64,000 nucleotides of DNA from Elymus sibiricus (taxonomy: Eukaryota > Streptophyta > Magnoliopsida > Poales > Poaceae). The stretch is from assembly GCA_039707655.1 (NCBI GenBank), contig CM077674.1, positions 236,941,904 to 237,005,903 on the forward strand. The letters are read 5' to 3'. Every line of letters begins with the position of its first letter. The first letter of the stretch is position 1. Below are positions 35,964-46,820 of the stretch, piece after piece. A program made the translations under genes and the position numbers. The notes beneath the pieces are model-generated. The model searched no databases, was not told where the DNA came from, and saw only the letters and a program-made list of their open reading frames with translations.

Positions 35964-38101
35964 TGTAGGAGATATGCCCTAGAGGCAATAATAAATGCTA
36001 TTATATATCTCCATGTTCATAATTATGTTTATGTTCCATGCTATAACTGCTATGGTTCTCGAGTCTGCAATAACACGAGGCTCGGAGGAAGACTCATATG
36101 CACGTGTGGGATAATAAACGGTAAAATGTATTCCTAGTCTGGCCTCTAAGACTAGCTCAAGTATTGCATGATGATCCTGTTTTCTTGATCATGGGCATGG
36201 CTATGCCGGCAATTTTGTGGGCACAATGTTAGTAGAACACTTGTGTTGAATCAACCCGATTGATGTTATGCTATGAGATACATTCGTCATAAGTTAATGG
36301 TTAATAACACAGAGAAGTTAATGTTTGCATAATTCCTTAGACCATGAGAGTATTGAGTTCCTTCGTGCTTGATTCATGAACTTTGGGGTTTGTTAAACGT
36401 CATCCGTAAATGGATGGCTATTACGGCGGCTTACGGGTTCATGGGAAAGTATGTCAAGTAACTTGATAGCTCAAGATTGGGATTTGCTCCTCCGACGATG
36501 GAGAGATATCTCTGGGCCCTCTCGGTGTTACGGTATCCATCATCGTCTGGCCAGACACTTTGTGATTTGATCACGGGGATGCCGGAACACGGGAACGAGA
36601 AAAGAGAACAATACCGGTAACGAGGTAACTGGCATAGTGGACAAGTGTTGATCCACGGGGATGCAGTAAATCTCACCTCGGGTATTTGTAACATATCATG
36701 AAGCAACAGGAATAGCACATGGCAACTGGAGGTTCCCTCGAATATTCATTCGTGTGGGTATAGGGGTCAATATGGGTGTCCACGGCTCCGATGTTGATCA
36801 TTGATCGGAAGGGGTTCCGGCTCATGTCTATACTTCACCGAACCTATAGGGTCACATGCTTAAGGGTCATCTATCTGCTGAATACTAGACAGGGAGTCTG
36901 AGAGAAAGTTTCCGGAAAAAGTTTTCGGAGACAGCGGAAAAGTTCCGAAAAGAGAGGTCACCAGATGAGTTCCGGTGATACTGAAAAGTTGTTTCAGAGG
37001 ATACCAAAAAGTCAAAATGGTTTCGGGATACTCCTGATAATTCTTGGAGGGTGCCAGAATCATTCTGGAAACTTTCTGGAATTTTCGGAGATGAAAACCG
37101 GAAATGTTCCGGAGCTGCCGGAACCGCTTCAGATGCTTTTCGCAGATGAAATCACTAAACTGGAATTGTTCCAGAACGCGTTGAAAATTATTTTAGTGGG
37201 TACTGGAAATGTTCTAAGCCCACATAAATATTTTCAGTTCGTTCGGACGCTGAAAAATGTCGTCGTGAATAGTGAAAGCAGATTTTGGATTTTTTGGAAG
37301 AGCACCTTTTTGGGATATTCCAAAAGGGGTTCTAGAAGGAGTTTGTGGGCAAGACACCTCATGGGGGGGACCCCTCCCAAGGGTGGCCGACCAAGGAGGT
37401 GGAGCACCATGGTGCTCCACATGGCACTCCCATATGGCATATTCCCTTTTGGAAAGGGATATTCCAAGGGCACTTTGGGGTTTTTGTGTGACATTTCTAC
37501 CCCTTGGCTTGCCTATATATAGGAGTGCATATGGCAGCCACAAACCCATCCTTGGTTCTCATACACATGCTATGCTTTGCTAGCTCTCTCTCTCCCTCCC
37601 ACGAAAAGAGTTTTTCGTAGAGCCGAAAGGCTGTCTGGGTTCCGGTGGGAACTAGTTCTGGACGGCGAAGCCCTGCCGGATAGATGACACCGTATGTGTG
37701 CAACTCTGTAGAGAGATCGTAGTTTCGGTCTTAGTTCGAGAGTGCCTCCCGAAGGGCTGTCCGAGTGACTGTCCGAGTTTCGAGGGTCCTCCCGAAGGGC
37801 TGTCCGAGTGGCCGTTCGGTTTTCGATGGTCTTCCCGAAGGGCTGTCCGCGACACCGTCCGAGGGACTGTCCGACCGCCTCCCAGAGGGCTGTTCGAGGG
37901 GCAGATGAGGGAGTACATCCTCGCGGTTGGGAGGTTGTAAAATCCTAGCTGCGGGGATCTGCACCGCTGATCGTCATCGACTCTACTTCCGCTGCGCTAC
38001 GAGTCGGTAACGAAAAGATCAAACCATGTATGCAGTCTCCATAGTGATCCTGGGCTGTTCGTAGTGCGGAATTTTTTTGTTTTCTGTCGCGTTCCCCTAC
38101 A
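35964..38101 (+). repeat. Copia F 3' LTR
   Basis: 2138 bp and about 98.6% identical to the 5' LTR by hand count. The same TATA box is at 37514-37521. It ends CCCCTACA, followed by the AAATT target duplication. Confidence 0.92.
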
Positions 38102-38916
38102 AAATTGTTGCAGACACGGTAAGTGTGAGAGTTCGATCCATAACCAAGTAAAAAGCCTTCATGAGATTTAGGAGCAAATTTAGAGCGACGATGCTTATCA
38201 AGGATATAGCATTTTGAACCAAAGACACGGAAATACCCCACTTGGGGTTTGTTACCGGTGAGAAGCTCGTATGATGTCTTGCCAAGGAGCTTATGAAGAT
38301 AAAGCCTGTTGATAGCATGACAAGCTATCTCGACCGCTTCCGCCCAAAAATGCTTTGGTGTTTTATATTCATCAAGCATCGTTCTCGCCATCTCTATGAG
38401 CGTTCGGTTCTTCCTCTCAACAACACCATTTTGTTGAGGAGTGTACGTAGCTGAGAACTCATGTAGAATCCCTTCCTCGTCAAGAAAAGAGTCTACATTG
38501 GTGTTCTTAAACTCTGTTCCATTATCACTCTGAACCTTCTTGATCTTCACCTCAAATTGATTTTGGGCCTTTTTGGCAAAGGTCTTGAAGATTTTCTGAA
38601 CCTGCGATTTGTCATCAAGGAAAAATACCCACGTAAATCTGGAATAATCATCAACAATGACTAGACCAAAGGAGTTACCACCAAGACTTTTGTAAGCATT
38701 GGGACTGAAGAGATCCATATGAAGAAGCTCTAGCGGTCTCCTTGTGGTCATGATATTCTTCACGGGATGACTTCCACCTACTTGTTTTCCTGCTTGACAA
38801 GCACTACAAAGTCTATCTTTGTCAAAGAACACATCTTTAACACCAAGAATATGATCACCTTTGATAAGCTTGTCTAGATTACGCATACCAACGTGTCCAA
38901 GCCTTCTATGCCATAA
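38102..38916 (-). pseudogene. Copia A integrase, right of insert F
   Basis: It opens right after an in-frame TGA (38917-38919). It carries the second half of the HHCC zinc-binding region (CSACQAGKQ) and the catalytic core with MDLF, VDDYSRFTWV, SDNGTEF and the PQQNGVVERKNRT box. The C-terminal part up to NNF is cut at 38101 by Copia F. The D,D,E residues are visible in these motifs. Integrase inserts the element's DNA into the genome. The sequence past 38101 on the minus strand is F's LTR, so the predicted C-terminus there is an artefact. Confidence 0.88.
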
Positions 38917-39430
38917 TCAACCTTTAGAAGATTTAGCAATGAAGCAAGCTCTAGGTTGGGCTTTCTTAGTGAAATCAACAATGTATAGATCACCTCTATG
39001 AATGCCGGTAAAAGCCATGTTATGATTGTCACGATGAAAAACTTGGCAATCTACTTTGGTGAATAGCACATTGAAGCCAAAGTCAGCTAGTCTAGATACG
39101 AAAAGTAAATTGTATCCAAGAGATTCTACAAGCATGACATTTTGAATAGAGCTATCATGAGATATGGCCACCTTACCAAGGCCAAGTACCTTACCCTTGG
39201 AGTTGTCTCCAAAAGTCACATACTTGCGTGGACCATTGTTCTTTGCAAGCTCTCAAAACATGTCTTTGTCTCCGGTCATATGATCGGTGCATCCACTATC
39301 AAGAATCCACTCTTTTCCACCGGACATGTAGTCTCTCAGATTTGCCATAAGATTGAGACTCTTCATGATCTTGTCTAGCTCGGTGTCCGAATCGGAGTAC
39401 TCAACATCATACTCATGCTCATCATCATAT
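38917..39430 (-). pseudogene. Copia A protease and GAG-pre-integrase region
   Basis: Read on the minus strand, an acidic stretch is followed by an aspartic protease active site ILDSGCTDHMTG (about 39290-39325). An in-frame TGA at 39253-39255 follows, then the C-terminal part of protease and the pre-integrase domain, to a second TGA at 38917-38919. Both stops are in the same frame as the downstream integrase. The protease in the family cuts the Gag-Pol polyprotein. Confidence 0.75.
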
Positions 39431-39995
39431 TGACCATAGATTGTTCATCGTCAACACCTAGGTCAATCTGATAGCTGTTTGCATTAGTTTTGTCAATGTG
39501 ACAATAATCATTGGAATGCAAAATAAGAGCATTTCTAATTAAGACATTAATGAGACCAGGATCACCCTTCTTTCTCATAAGATCATGAAGCTCAAAGAAG
39601 CATTTATCAAAGTTGGGATCATTGGGGTGCATCATATCGAACTCAATAGTCTTATGAAGAATTTCATCAAGACCTCTCAAAGAGTAGTCCGGATAAAGTT
39701 CTTCCAAGAATTTCCACATAGCATAGGCGCACTCAAAGTTTGTCACAAGCTCAAGCAAATTATCGGGTAACCCTCTAATGATAAGATTTACAGTCCTAAG
39801 GTTACGAAGAAAATCAAGCTCTTCGTCCATGGTGGGGTGCAAGGGGTCAATAGGCGACACATAGGGGATTTCAACATATTTGCACAAATTGTACACCCTA
39901 AAGATACTAAGCATTTCAATCCTCCATGAGTTATAGGACACTCCATCAAGAATAGGCACTCTATGGCTAATACTCCCAAACATAGACACATCCAT
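39375..39995 (-). pseudogene. Copia A gag, N-terminal part
   Basis: The frame from ATG 39995 encodes a capsid-like region: an N-terminal substrate-like SYNSWRIEM motif and an YAMWKFLEELYP segment, then helices. It runs out of the pol frame near 39450 and ends in short Met/Ser repeats. A CCHC zinc knuckle expected before the protease was not found, so the 3' third of gag appears deleted or scrambled. Gag builds the virus-like particle of the element. Confidence 0.7.
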
Positions 39996-40036
39996 CTTCC
40001 TCCAATGGTGTGTAAACCAAAGCAATGGAGACCAAT

Positions 40037-40048
40037 GCTCTGATACCA
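40037..40048 (-). promoter_or_regulatory. Copia A primer-binding site
   Basis: The element strand reads TGGTATCAGAGC, a perfect initiator-Met tRNA complement, 2 bp from the LTR end at 40051. Confidence 0.9.
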
Positions 40049-40050
40049 AT

Positions 40051-41547
40051 TGTGGGATCGAAGAAGTGTGTGTCTAGAGGGGGGGATTAAACACTCAACT
40101 AGGCAAAGATGCAGTTTTCAAAATTCTCCATGTTGAGACAGAGTTTTGCACATGTAAAGCATCATACATTCATTCAACACAAGCATATCATGAGTATGGG
40201 GCAGCGGAATAGTAAGACATGCAAGAATGTGATTGGAGAGGGATAAGGAGATGCAAACGCAATTGGAGACATGAAGATTTTTCCCGTGGTTCCGATAGGT
40301 GGTGCTATCGTACATCCACGTTGATGGAGACTTCAACCCACGAAGGGTAACGGCTGCGCGAGTCCACGGAGGGCTCCACCCATGAAGGATCCACGAAGAA
40401 GCAACCTTGTCTATTCCATCATGGCCAACGCCCATGGAGGGCTAGCCTTACTCGGGGTAGATCTTCACGAAGTAGGCGATCTCCTTGCCCTTACAAACTT
40501 CTTGGTTCAACTCCACATCTCGACGGAGGCTCCCAAGCGACACCTAACCAATCTAGGAGGCACCACCCTCCAAAAGGTAATAGATGTTGTTGTTGATGAT
40601 GAACTCCTTGCTCTTGTGCTTCAAATGATAATCTCCCCAACACTCAACACTCCTCACTGATTTGGCTGTGGTGGAAGAAAGGATTGAGTGGAAAGCAACT
40701 TGGGAAGGCTAGAAATCAAGTTTCATATGGTGGGAGTGGTGCAACTTGATCTCAACCCAAGGGTAGGTGGTTCTCTTCTCAGAAATGAAATATAGGAGTG
40801 GTGGTTCTTTCTGATGGCTCTCTCCATGAATGAAGAGGGGTGGAGGGGTATAAATAGCCTCCACACAAAATCCAACCGTTACACACATTTGAGCAATCTC
40901 GGACAGACCGAAGTTGACAACTCGAAATGACCGATATGTTCAAACACATGAACGTTAGGAATCTCGGTGGGACCGAGAATAGCATTTCGGCTTGATCGAT
41001 TCATGCAATGACTAGGGTTTACCAACTTCGGTCTGACCGACTTTGTCATTTTGGTGACACCGATTTGACGACAGAAGGTGATAGAAACTTGGCAATGCCA
41101 ACTCGGTGAGACCAAGTGTCAGAATCGGAAAATCCGATTTGCTAGGGTTTGGCTTATGGCTGAAGTGGTTCATCTCGGTGAGACTGAGTGGATGAAATCG
41201 ATGGGACCGAGATTACTTTTTAGGGTTTATGATAGTGAGAGTTGTTGAGGGGTTTGGAGATATACCACTAAGCATTTGAGCAACCAGATCATCATCATAA
41301 CCTCATCCCCTTTTAATAGTATTGGCTTTTCCTATGGACTCAATGTGATCTTGGATCACTAAACTAAAAATGGAGTCTTGAGCTTTTGCCAATGCTTCCT
41401 TAGCACTTGGGGATTCCACTTCTCTATCTCCTTTGCCATGCCTGGATGACTGAACTTCCTGAAACATACTTGATAAAAGCATTAGTCCAACCACAAGGTA
41501 TGTTGTCATTAATTACCAAAACCTCCAAGGGAGCAAATGTGCTTTCA
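40051..41547 (-). repeat. Copia A 5' LTR
   Basis: 1497 bp, the partner of 22876-24379. On the element strand it starts TGAAAGCACATT and ends CGATCCCACA. A TATA-like box (TATTTATA on the element strand) lies at 40849-40856, followed by a leader. Several TCGG.N.ACCGA palindromes lie upstream of it at about 40900-41210. Confidence 0.9.
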
Positions 41548-42521
41548 ATGGGGCACTTCTGCTCCATCACGACCGAGTAGATCTCCGACCACATGACATG
41601 GGACACATCCAAAGCATCCTGCATCGTATTCCTTCCCTCCTGGTAGCTGAGCAACATATCCACAAGATAGGCGTGAACCTTGTCAAAGTTCCCAATGCGT
41701 GGGAAGAGAGTTTGGCGGAAGATACGATGCATGATATCCAGGAAAGGTTGTAACACATATGTTTTCTCGCCGGTGGCAGAGACCTTCTTCATGCTGAAGG
41801 GACGGAGTGTGGACTTATGCATGGCGGCAACCTACTTATGAGGACAAACACCAACCAAAGTGCGAGGCCCCTTATCATCATATCCCAACATGTCCATGAA
41901 TTCCTTCCACTTAGCAGACAACACCTATCCATTGGTCATCCAAGTGAGTGGCCTCTCTTCATCATGCCCAAAATGAACTGTGGCATAGAATTGCGCCACG
42001 ATCTCTGGATAAAAATCCTTGTTGAATGTGATGATCTTGCGAATATCCAGCTACTCGACCATAGCAAGGGCCTCACCAAAGTACTGAGGTTCCTTCTCCA
42101 AATGATCAATATCAATCGACTTGACAGTCACATAAAGGTTCTTCTTTCCCTTGACAACATCATGATAGATGGCATACTGCTGCTTGGTTCAGAAGGGACG
42201 GTTCTTCATCGCTGGATCTTGAACACTTGAATATGGGTTGCGCTTGTGTAAAATGCAGAATTCCTTGGCAGGCATATCATCCATGGACACAGTCTTCTCC
42301 TTCGACTTGGTTGCAACTTTCTTGGTCCTCTTCTTGGGTGGTGCATTGGGATTGGCGGCATTGGGATTGGGACTGGTTCCTTCTAGAGTGTGGAAGCGCT
42401 TGGATCCATGGTCTGGATTCCTACGAGGAGCATCGGAGCTACTACCACCTGGAACCCACAACACAACACGAGGGAAAAGCAGGTGTAGACATTGCATAAG
42501 CCAAAAGGAAAAAAGACCCAA
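41548..42521 (-). pseudogene. Env-like ORF of Copia C, N-terminal part
   Basis: One reading frame runs from about 42521 to the Copia A insertion at 41548 and continues at 22875. It is broken by four in-frame stops: TGA at 42189-42191 and TAG at 42051-42053, 41925-41927 and 41832-41834. The N-terminus is Pro/Lys-rich with basic nuclear-signal-like runs. After that come a globular-looking segment and helices with FLDIMHRIFRQTLFP. The protein resembles the plant 'putative plant transposon protein' domains found in second ORFs of Sirevirus and Ogre-type elements (recall, not searched). It lies downstream of pol in the same orientation. It may equally be a gag-like ORF of a separate non-autonomous element. 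Confidence 0.5.
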
Positions 42522-42529
42522 AATTAATT

Positions 42530-43738
42530 GAAGTCAAATTGGAGAAACTTGGAAACTGACAGCACAAGCGGTAGTACCGCGCCTGGCAGTGGTAGTACCA
42601 CCTATAAGCGGTAGTACTGCTCCCAGGGGAGCGGTAGTACCGCTTGAGGCAGAAGTCAGCGGGTTGACTACTACTGTGGCTAGATCCGGTACTACTGGTG
42701 ATGCCAAATTCAAAAAAAATCCAACCAAACTCCAATCCACCTATTCTAGCAGTCTTCTACGCCCTACTCATGCCTCGATTTGGCCAAAAATTGACGAATG
42801 CATCACATATTGCCCTAGAACCTAGATTCAAAAACTAGAATCATAGGAGAAGAAAACGGGGGCAAATCCATGGCAAGAGGAGAGGGTGGGGATTGATCCC
42901 ACCGGTCGGAATCACGGAAGACGGCCCAAAATCGGTGGCCCGGCAGCGGCCACCGGCGCTATTTCATCACCTAGAGAGAGACGCGTGAGGAAGAAAGAGA
43001 TGAATGGGTATGGGGGAGTTGGAACTCCCCCTACCCGACTCTTAACCCCCACAGGACTCTGCAGCACGGTAGTACCGCTTGCGAGAGCGGTAGTACCACC
43101 CTGGTACTACTGTGTGGCAGGAGGCCGGGTAGTACCGCTCCAGCGATAGCACCGTGGTTCCAGGCAGTAGTACCGCTTATAAGCGGTAGTACCGCCCTGG
43201 TGCCAGCGGTAGTATCGCGCCGGCGTGAACTGGCAGGATCAAGTTGATAAAGGGTGGCTTACGCAAAGTATCGAGAGGCATAAGATGAGATGACTTGGGT
43301 TGCAGACACAAAGACCAGCAATGTGAAAGAGACACTCCAAGTTAAAATGAGCAAACAAAATAAGAGCAAACTTGGAGTGACTCAAAACAAACCAAGTCCT
43401 AAAGACAATATAAGGAAAATGAAAGCATCAACTCGAACAAACACATCTCAACGAGAGGGCGGTGGCCAAAGCCACCTATGTTTGAGTCAGTTGGTATGGC
43501 ACCCCGAAGATTTTGACCTTGGGCCCATGACCAAAACTGGTCTTTGAAGCACAAGTACCATAAAAAATGGCTAATGTGAAAGATTTGATTTATTTATGCA
43601 TAATGGGGGGTGGGGGAGTTCATTGAGAGAACAACACCCCCTATGTCCATGCCTACATCTAGAACAGGATAAAATGATGAATGTTGTGGGGTGTGCCTCA
43701 AGCCACATTGCTTGAATCAATGATATTTAGCTCATGCC
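42530..43738 (-). other. Spacer of Copia C with palindromic repeats
   Basis: The region between RNase H and the env-like ORF has no gene. Ten copies of GCGGTAGTACCGC or close variants occur in two clusters (42560-42650 and 43065-43220). Polypurine-like GGGGGG tracts lie near 43605-43618. The segment 43440-43540 matches 25840-25940 of Copia A, so this is the post-pol internal region, not a captured host sequence. An LTR cannot be delimited here. Confidence 0.5.
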
Positions 43739-44227
43739 TTAACTCACGAAATCTTGCTCATCCAAAGGCTTCATGAAAATATCCGCTAGTTGCTCATGAG
43801 TGTTGACATAAATAAGATCAATATCTCCATGCTTGATGTGATCCCGGATGAAGTGATGATGAATCTCAATATGCTTCGTCTTGCTATGTTGCATCAGATT
43901 GAAGGAGATCTTGATTGCACTTTCATTGTTACATAGAAGAGGCACTTTGTCACAAATGACACTGTAATCCTTTAAAGTTTGCCTCATTCACAGCAATTGT
44001 GCACAACAACTTGTGGCGGCTACATACTCGGCCTCGGTGGAGGAGAGAGACACACATTTTTGTTTCTTCGAAGACCAACTCACCAAAGAGCGACCAAGGA
44101 ATTGGCACCCTCCGGAGGTTGACTTCCTGTCCACACGGTCTCCCACCCAATCTGAGTCTGAATATCCCATGAGGTTGAAGCTTGCTCCTTTGGGGTACCA
44201 TAAGCCAAACTTTGGGGTATGAGCCAA
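43739..44227 (-). pseudogene. Copia C RNase H
   Basis: Typical Copia RNase H motifs appear in order: YSDSDWVGD, SSTEAEYVA, CNNESAIKI and LADIFMKPLDE. There is one in-frame stop near 43988. The sequence is clearly related to, but diverged from, the Copia A copy (26464-27051), showing that A and C are different families of one lineage. Confidence 0.85.
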
Positions 44228-44230
44228 ATA

Positions 44231-45280
44231 TCAAAAGATTCGCTTGACCGCCACAAAGTGGCTTTCCTTAGGTGCGGATTGAAACCGTGCACAAATTCCC
44301 ACACTCAACATGATATCTGGCCTAGATGCACAAAGGTAAAGCAAGGATCCAATCATGGAATGATATACCTTTTGATCCACCGCTTTACCATTGGGATCAA
44401 TGTCAAGTTGGCACTTGGTTGGCATTAGAGTTGTGGCCGGCTTGACATCATTCAACTTGAATCTCTTGAGCATGTCTTGGGTATATTTGGCTTGGTTGAT
44501 TAAGGTTCCTTCTCTTCTTTGATTGACTTCAAACCGAGAAAGAACTTCAACTCTCTGATCATCAAAATCTCAAACTTCTCGGTCATGAGTGAGGCAAACA
44601 CGTCATTAAAAGCTTTGTTAGGAGAACCAAAGATAATATCATCAATATATAGTTGAAATATGAACAAATCCCCTTTAACCCTCTTAGTAAAAAGAGTGGG
44701 ATCAATTTCCCAATTTCATACCCACGGTCTTGCAACAACTCGGTAAGGTGCTCATACCATGCACGTGGGGCTTGTTTAAGGCCATAGAGTGCCTTATCAA
44801 GCTTGTATACATGATTGGGGAACTTGGGATCCTCAAACCCCAGGGGTTGTTTGACATATACCAACTCCTTAAGAGGACCATGAAGAAATGCACTATTCAC
44901 ATCCATTTGTTGCAACTTGAAATCATGATGAGATGCATATGCAAGCAACAAACAAATAGATTCAAGGTGAGCAACGGGAGCAAAAGGTTTCACCATAGAC
45001 GATACCCTCGACTTGGGAGTAGCCTTGAGATACCAATCTTGCCTTGTTACGGATGACAATACCATGAGCATGTTGCTTGTTCTTGAAAATCCATTTGGTT
45101 CCAATGCCATTATGGTTCTCCTTTGGCCTTGGCACCAATTTCGACACTTTGTTGCGCTCGAAGTTGTTGAGTTCATCATGCATGGCTTCTAGACAATCCA
45201 GATCCTCGAGCACCTCATAAACCTTTTGGGGTTCAACACAAGAAACAAATGTGTGATGTTCACAAAAAGTTTGTTAATTG
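44231..45280 (-). pseudogene. Copia C reverse transcriptase, frameshifted
   Basis: The N-terminal piece (45213-44962) reads NKARLVSQGY and then shifts frame. The middle piece (to about 44700) has QMDVNSAFLHG and YGLKQAPRAWY. A second shift follows near 44700. The YIDD catalytic box is at 44638-44649 in a third frame, and a C-terminal piece at 44473-44231 carries SMIGSLLYL. At least three frame changes make it inactive. Confidence 0.85.
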
Positions 45281-45281
45281 T

Positions 45282-45695
45282 CTATGAGTAGTTACCCCTT
45301 TTCTTAAGCTTCCAAGGATGTTCTCCATCTTGAGCTTGTTCTTGATCGGAAGCTACTTTGGTGGCACGATGATACAATTGCTCTTCAAGGGAAATTTGAG
45401 GAGTAACTTCTTGATAATCTTGAGCGCCATCTTGAGCTTGTTCTTGATCTTGAGCTTGCTCTTGATCTTGTACATGCCCGTAGTCATGAACTTGATCTTG
45501 GGCATCATTTGGTGAACCACCATCATCACAAGGTTGATCTTGCCTTTGATCTTGTTCACTTGGTTGAGGGCCTTCACTTTGTTCTTTGGAAGCATGTGGG
45601 TCTTGGGTTGGTGATATTTTCACTTGAGTGGTACATTGTCTTTCTCCTTCGGTCACAAGGGGTTCCTCAATGGGTAGGATATGACCAACACCCAT
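45282..45695 (-). pseudogene. Copia C Gln/Asp-rich hinge
   Basis: An open stretch of 137 codons between integrase and reverse transcriptase. It is made largely of QDQEQAQD-type repeats from tandem CTTGATCTTGAGC-like DNA units. A low-complexity linker is expected at this position in Sirevirus polyproteins. Confidence 0.65.
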
Positions 45696-45699
45696 TATT

Positions 45700-46110
45700 C
45701 TTATGCCTTGGAAGGAATTTCATCACCTACATCACAAAGACCACTTTGCTCCACAATGAGTCCATTGGACTTGTTGAGAACACGGTAAGCATGAGAGTTT
45801 GTAGCGTAGCCAACAAATATGCCCTCTTGAGCTCTAGGTTCGAACTAAGACAAACGAGCACCTTTCTTGAGAATTAAACACTTACAACCAAACACCCAAA
45901 AGTACTTGAGGTTGGGCTTGTTACCGGTAAGTATCTCATATGGAGTCTTGTTCAAGCCATTGTGGAGATACAACCAATTGGATGCATGGCATGCGGTGTT
46001 GATGGCTTTGGCCCAAAGTTGTATTGAGATTTTAACTCTGCCATCATGGTCCTCACCGCATCCATCAACATTTGGTTCTTCCTCTCCGCTACACATTTTG
46101 TTGAGGGGTG
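45700..46110 (-). pseudogene. Copia C integrase, C-terminal part, cut by Gypsy D
   Basis: On the minus strand the sequence begins inside the PQQN box at 46107, then reads through a VAERKNQ segment. A shift of one base occurs near 46015, then ITGNKP-like and FGCKC motifs follow. The upstream catalytic core is missing because Gypsy array D starts at 46111. Small deletions also break the frame at the PQQN box. Confidence 0.75.
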
Positions 46111-46272
46111 TGATGACCCACAAGTATAGGGGATCAATCGTAGTCCTTTCGATAAGTAAGAGTGTCGAACCCAACGAGGAGCAGAAGGAAATGACAAGTG
46201 GTTTTTAGCAAGGTATTTTCTGCAAGCACTGAAATTATCGATGACGAGTAGTTTGATAGCAAAATAATTTGT
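46111..46272 (-). repeat. D unit 1 LTR fragment
   Basis: About 162 bp matching the LTR end at 54515-54676. It ends abruptly at AATTTGTAA and then joins RT-start sequence. Confidence 0.85.
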
Positions 46273-46820
46273 AATAGGATATATCTTCTTTTCATCAAGA
46301 TAAGCATATTTCAATGTATCAGGCAATTGTTTCAATTCGAACACAGGATCACCTTTAGGTGGTGGAGGACCTCCAAGAGTTTTAACAGGCAAATTATGTT
46401 TAAGGATAGGTGGTTGATCAAAGAACATCTTATCTATTTCATTTCTTTCATTCATATGCATATCACTTTCATGGTCTAGCAAATATTGTTCTAACGGATC
46501 AGTAGGAGGCATGACAATAGAAGCAAGACCGATCCTTACTAGGAAATTCTTTATCATGAGGTTGTCTACTAAACTTGGAAAAATTAAACTCATGAGATAT
46601 ATCACCAAATGTGACTCAAAGTTTTTCTTTGACACAATCAATTTCAGCTTTAATAGTATTCAAAAAAGGTCTACCAAATATAATGGGACAAAAACTATCT
46701 TGTTGTGAACCAAGTAGTAAGAAATTAGTAGGATATTTGACTTTGCCACACAAGACTTCAACATCTCTAACAATCCCAAGTGGTGTGATAGTATCTCTAT
46801 TTGCTAGCTTAATACTAACA
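46273..46820 (-). pseudogene. D unit 1 RT start and protease C-terminal part
   Basis: The minus-strand frames encode LPDTLKYAYLDE just before the junction (RT N-terminal region). Upstream is the C-terminal half of the aspartic-protease-like domain (IIFGRPFLNT at about 46660-46690). It is separated from its N-terminal half by the solo LTR at 46821-50996. Frame changes and stops are present. Confidence 0.7.

Larger units (their letters stand above)
28522..38101 (+). mobile_element. Copia F (Angela/BARE-like LTR type), complete, non-autonomous
   Basis: It has two direct LTRs (28522-30662 and 35964-38101), an intact primer-binding site and polypurine tract, and a perfect 5-bp target duplication AAATT (28517-28521 and 38102-38106). 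The LTR starts TGTAGGAGATATGCCC and ends CTACA, a layout close to Angela/BARE/WIS LTRs of Triticeae. The 5.3-kb interior contains only decayed pol remnants. It inserted on the plus strand into the integrase region of minus-strand Copia A. By my hand count the LTRs differ at about 30 positions plus one 3-base length change in a G run (about 1.4%). Confidence 0.92.
22876..41547 (-). mobile_element. Sirevirus-like Copia A, nested in C
   Basis: A complete element in structure: 5' LTR (41547-40051), perfect Met-tRNA primer-binding site, gag, protease, integrase, reverse transcriptase, RNase H, a long 3' region with several polypurine tracts, and 3' LTR (24379-22876). The flanking 5-bp sites are ATGGC (22871-22875) and ATGGG (41548-41552), which differ by one base. 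Without the 9.6-kb insert F the element is about 9.1 kb. Integrase-RT order gives Copia. Multiple polypurine tracts and palindromic TCGG..ACCGA motifs in the LTR point to the Sirevirus (Maximus-like) lineage. Pol carries four in-frame stops, so the copy cannot make its own proteins. Confidence 0.85.
22306..46110 (-). mobile_element. Sirevirus-like Copia C (host of nested elements)
   Basis: The minus-strand order is integrase C-terminal part (46110-45700), acidic hinge, reverse transcriptase, RNase H (ending 43739), a spacer with palindromic GCGGTAGTACCGC repeats, then a long ORF (42521 to 22379). That ORF is interrupted by Copia A at 22876-41547. A second ORF after pol is a hallmark of the Sirevirus lineage. 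The 5' half is cut off by Gypsy array D at 46110 and was not found on its far side. The 3' end is cut by the CACTA end at 22305. No LTR of C is recognised. All frames are broken. Confidence 0.6.

Noticed and set aside
38102..38316. Apparent extra integrase C-terminus reading into 37945-38101
   Set aside because: Sequence left of 38102 is the LTR of Copia F read antisense. The true continuation is at 28521.
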